Assembly (NCBI GenBank): GCA_039186435.1
Contig: JBCDAA010000471.1
Span: 1-6,506, forward strand
DNA length: 6,506 bases
Direction: 5' to 3'
Source: JALVDI01 sp039186435
GTDB taxonomy: Bacteria > Myxococcota_A > Polyangia > Polyangiales > Houyiibacteriaceae
The notes beneath the pieces were generated by a model, which was not told the origin of the DNA, made no database searches, and saw only the letters and a program-made list of their open reading frames with translations. Below, piece by piece: positions 5,220 through 6,506 of this stretch (positions are counted from its first letter, which is position 1; each line of letters begins with the position of its first letter). Made by a program: the position numbers and the translations under genes.

Positions 5220-6506
5220 ATGAAACGAGGCTTACTAGCACTTGCGACCGCCCTAATCTGCGCATGCGGGGATGATGGGCGCATCGGCCTGGACCCCGAC
5301 AGCAGCACCGGCTGCGAGGGCTCCGAGACCCGCTGCGGCGCCGCGTGCGTCGACGTGACAACGGATCGAAACCACTGCGGCGGATGTGGGATGGCGTGCG
5401 CTGCGGGCGACGTCTGCACGCTAGGCGTTTGTGAAGCGTGTTCGGACGACCTCGTGGAGTGCGCCGGGGTCTGCCGTGATCTTCAGACCGACTCGGAACA
5501 CTGCGGCGCGTGTGGGGTGGTTTGCGCGGCCGGGTCCGCCTGCGTTGCCGGCACCTGTGAGACCCCGTGCGAACCCGCCCAAACGCGATGCGACGGCGTT
5601 TGCACCGACCTCGCGACCGACGCAGACAACTGCGGCGCGTGTGGAAACGACTGCGAGGCCGACGAGTCGTGCGTTCTCGGCGTGTGCGAGGCCGGTTGCG
5701 CGCCCGCGGAAACGGAGTGCGGCGGCGCGTGCGTGGACCTTCAGACCTCGGCGATGCACTGCGGCGCCTGCGACGACCCCTGTGACGACGGCGATACCTG
5801 CACCGGGGGGGAGTGCATCCCCCCAACGCCAGTCGCGGAGGACTGCAGCTCCATCGTCGTCCTTACGAACGGCGCAAACGTCGTCGACTGGGAGGCGGAA
5901 CGCGCGGACTACATCGAGGGAACGCCCTCCTGCGGCAGCGAACCGGCCACCGGCCCAGACCTCGTCTTTCGGTACACCGCGGACGAAGACGGACCGATCG
6001 TCTTCACGCTGGACAAGCCCGCGGGCGACTCGCACTACCTCGTGCTCTCGGAGGCGGTTTGCGGGACGGTGGAGGAAGACACGTGTGGGACGGACCCGGC
6101 GGGGACGAGCGTCGAAGTCGACGCCGTGATGACCGCTGGACGCTCCATCTTCCTCTATGTACGCGGGGCAACCGCGCTCCCGGACCCGCTCACGATCACC
6201 GTCTCGCGAGGTGAGCTCCCCTGCACTCCGGGGGAGGATGGTCTTCTCAGCGGCGACACCACGGTGGTCTCAGCGACGGGGCTCCCCACCGTGCCGCGCT
6301 ACGTTGCCGTCGACGACGATCCGGACGGGTTCGTCTACGTAGGCGGCACGAGCCAGCTCTACCGCATCCCGAAGACCGGCGGCGCGTTCGAAGACGTCGC
6401 GCTCGCCGCTGGACTCACGACGGATGAACTCGGCTACGACATGATCGTCGACGGTGACGACATCTACACCGTCGACACCGAAAACGCCGTGTACCGAATC
6501 TCTCGA
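5220..6506 (+). CDS. Cysteine-rich repeat lipoprotein with beta-rich C-terminal domains, 3'-truncated by window edge
   Basis: The frame is open from ATG 5220 to the window end (429 residues visible, no stop). The N-terminus MKRGLLALATALICACGDD is a lipoprotein signal peptide: two basic residues, a hydrophobic core, a lipobox ending at Cys 16, and then GDD, so the mature protein is probably anchored in the outer membrane or at the cell surface. Residues 32-199 hold four tandem 40-residue repeats with eight Cys each. Residues about 207-330 look like a beta-sandwich similar to bacterial pre-peptidase C-terminal domains (PDLVFRYTADEDG, then SVEVDAVMTAGRSIFLYVRG). From about 358 on, segments such as GFVYVGGTSQLYRIPKTGG and DDIYTVDTENAVYRI suggest the first blades of a beta-propeller. 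Proteins of this style are frequent in myxobacteria. Its function is not known; adhesion or binding at the surface is a guess. Similar cysteine repeats are sometimes misnamed tryptophan synthase alpha chain in databases; nothing here supports that. Confidence 0.88.
   Translation, partial: MKRGLLALATALICACGDDGRIGLDPDSSTGCEGSETRCGAACVDVTTDRNHCGGCGMACAAGDVCTLGVCEACSDDLVECAGVCRDLQTDSEHCGACGVVCAAGSACVAGTCETPCEPAQTRCDGVCTDLATDADNCGACGNDCEADESCVLGVCEAGCAPAETECGGACVDLQTSAMHCGACDDPCDDGDTCTGGECIPPTPVAEDCSSIVVLTNGANVVDWEAERADYIEGTPSCGSEPATGPDLVFRYTADEDGPIVFTLDKPAGDSHYLVLSEAVCGTVEEDTCGTDPAGTSVEVDAVMTAGRSIFLYVRGATALPDPLTITVSRGELPCTPGEDGLLSGDTTVVSATGLPTVPRYVAVDDDPDGFVYVGGTSQLYRIPKTGGAFEDVALAAGLTTDELGYDMIVDGDDIYTVDTENAVYRISR
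5313..5816 (+). repeat. Four tandem 40-residue eight-cysteine repeats within the lipoprotein
   Basis: The units span residues 32-71, 74-113, 117-156 and 160-199 (bases 5313-5432, 5439-5558, 5568-5687 and 5697-5816). Every unit follows C-x6-C-x3-C-x9-C-x2-C-x3-C-x5-C-x4-C with no exception. Shared residues include the segment around CVDLxTDxxHCGxCG. The units are separated by 2-3 residues. Eight cysteines per unit suggest four disulfides each after export. The DNA has diverged between units, so this is an old protein repeat and not a recent duplication. Confidence 0.9.

Noticed and set aside
5313..5816. CRISPR-like or DNA-level tandem repeat
   Set aside because: The periodicity (126-129 bp) comes from protein repeats; the DNA of the units is too diverged and has no constant repeat/spacer structure.
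5128..6035. Long open frames antisense to the lipoprotein gene
   Set aside because: They are Arg- and Ala-rich, with compositions expected from the opposite strand of Cys/Gly/Asp-rich coding DNA; the plus frame has a ribosome binding site, signal peptide and regular Cys repeats.

Overview
The window looks like chromosomal DNA of a GC-rich, Gram-negative bacterium (about 60-65% G+C by eye), most probably a myxobacterium (Myxococcota, perhaps Polyangia). The best clue is the last gene: a lipoprotein with four 40-residue eight-cysteine repeats ahead of beta-rich domains, a surface-protein style typical of that phylum. The assignment is an inference. I see no rRNA, tRNA, CRISPR array or insertion sequence. 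Nearly every base lies in seven genes; all gene-free gaps are about 100 bp or less.

Layout. (1) 3-947, plus: the C-terminal two thirds of SelO, a pseudokinase-fold protein AMPylase whose N-terminus is outside the window. (2) 960-4019, minus: four same-strand genes read from right to left, namely hisI (phosphoribosyl-AMP cyclohydrolase), a class I SAM methyltransferase overlapping hisI by 29 bp, a small FmdB-like protein that has lost its zinc-ribbon cysteines, and a 514-residue FAD/NAD(P)-binding flavoprotein overlapping the FmdB-like gene by 4 bp (GTGA). A bulged stem-loop lies in the only sizeable gap of this group (about 100 bp), between the methyltransferase and FmdB-like genes, so there may be two transcription units. 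(3) 4108-5124, plus: a CobW/COG0523-type G3E GTPase, divergent from hisI across 88 bp that hold two perfect inverted repeats and a small hairpin around the GTPase ribosome binding site. (4) 5220 to the right edge, plus: the cysteine-rich lipoprotein, cut off by the window end.

How they may work together. COG0523 GTPases are metal chaperones, and a zinc-linked subset is known to neighbour variant copies of zinc enzymes. Here the GTPase is divergent from a HisI in which the usual first zinc-ligand cysteine is aspartate, and an FmdB-like protein without zinc-ligand cysteines lies further along the same strand. A metal-responsive, possibly zinc-sparing locus is therefore a reasonable hypothesis, but it rests on motifs and gene order only. 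The substrates of the methyltransferase and the flavoprotein cannot be read from the sequence.
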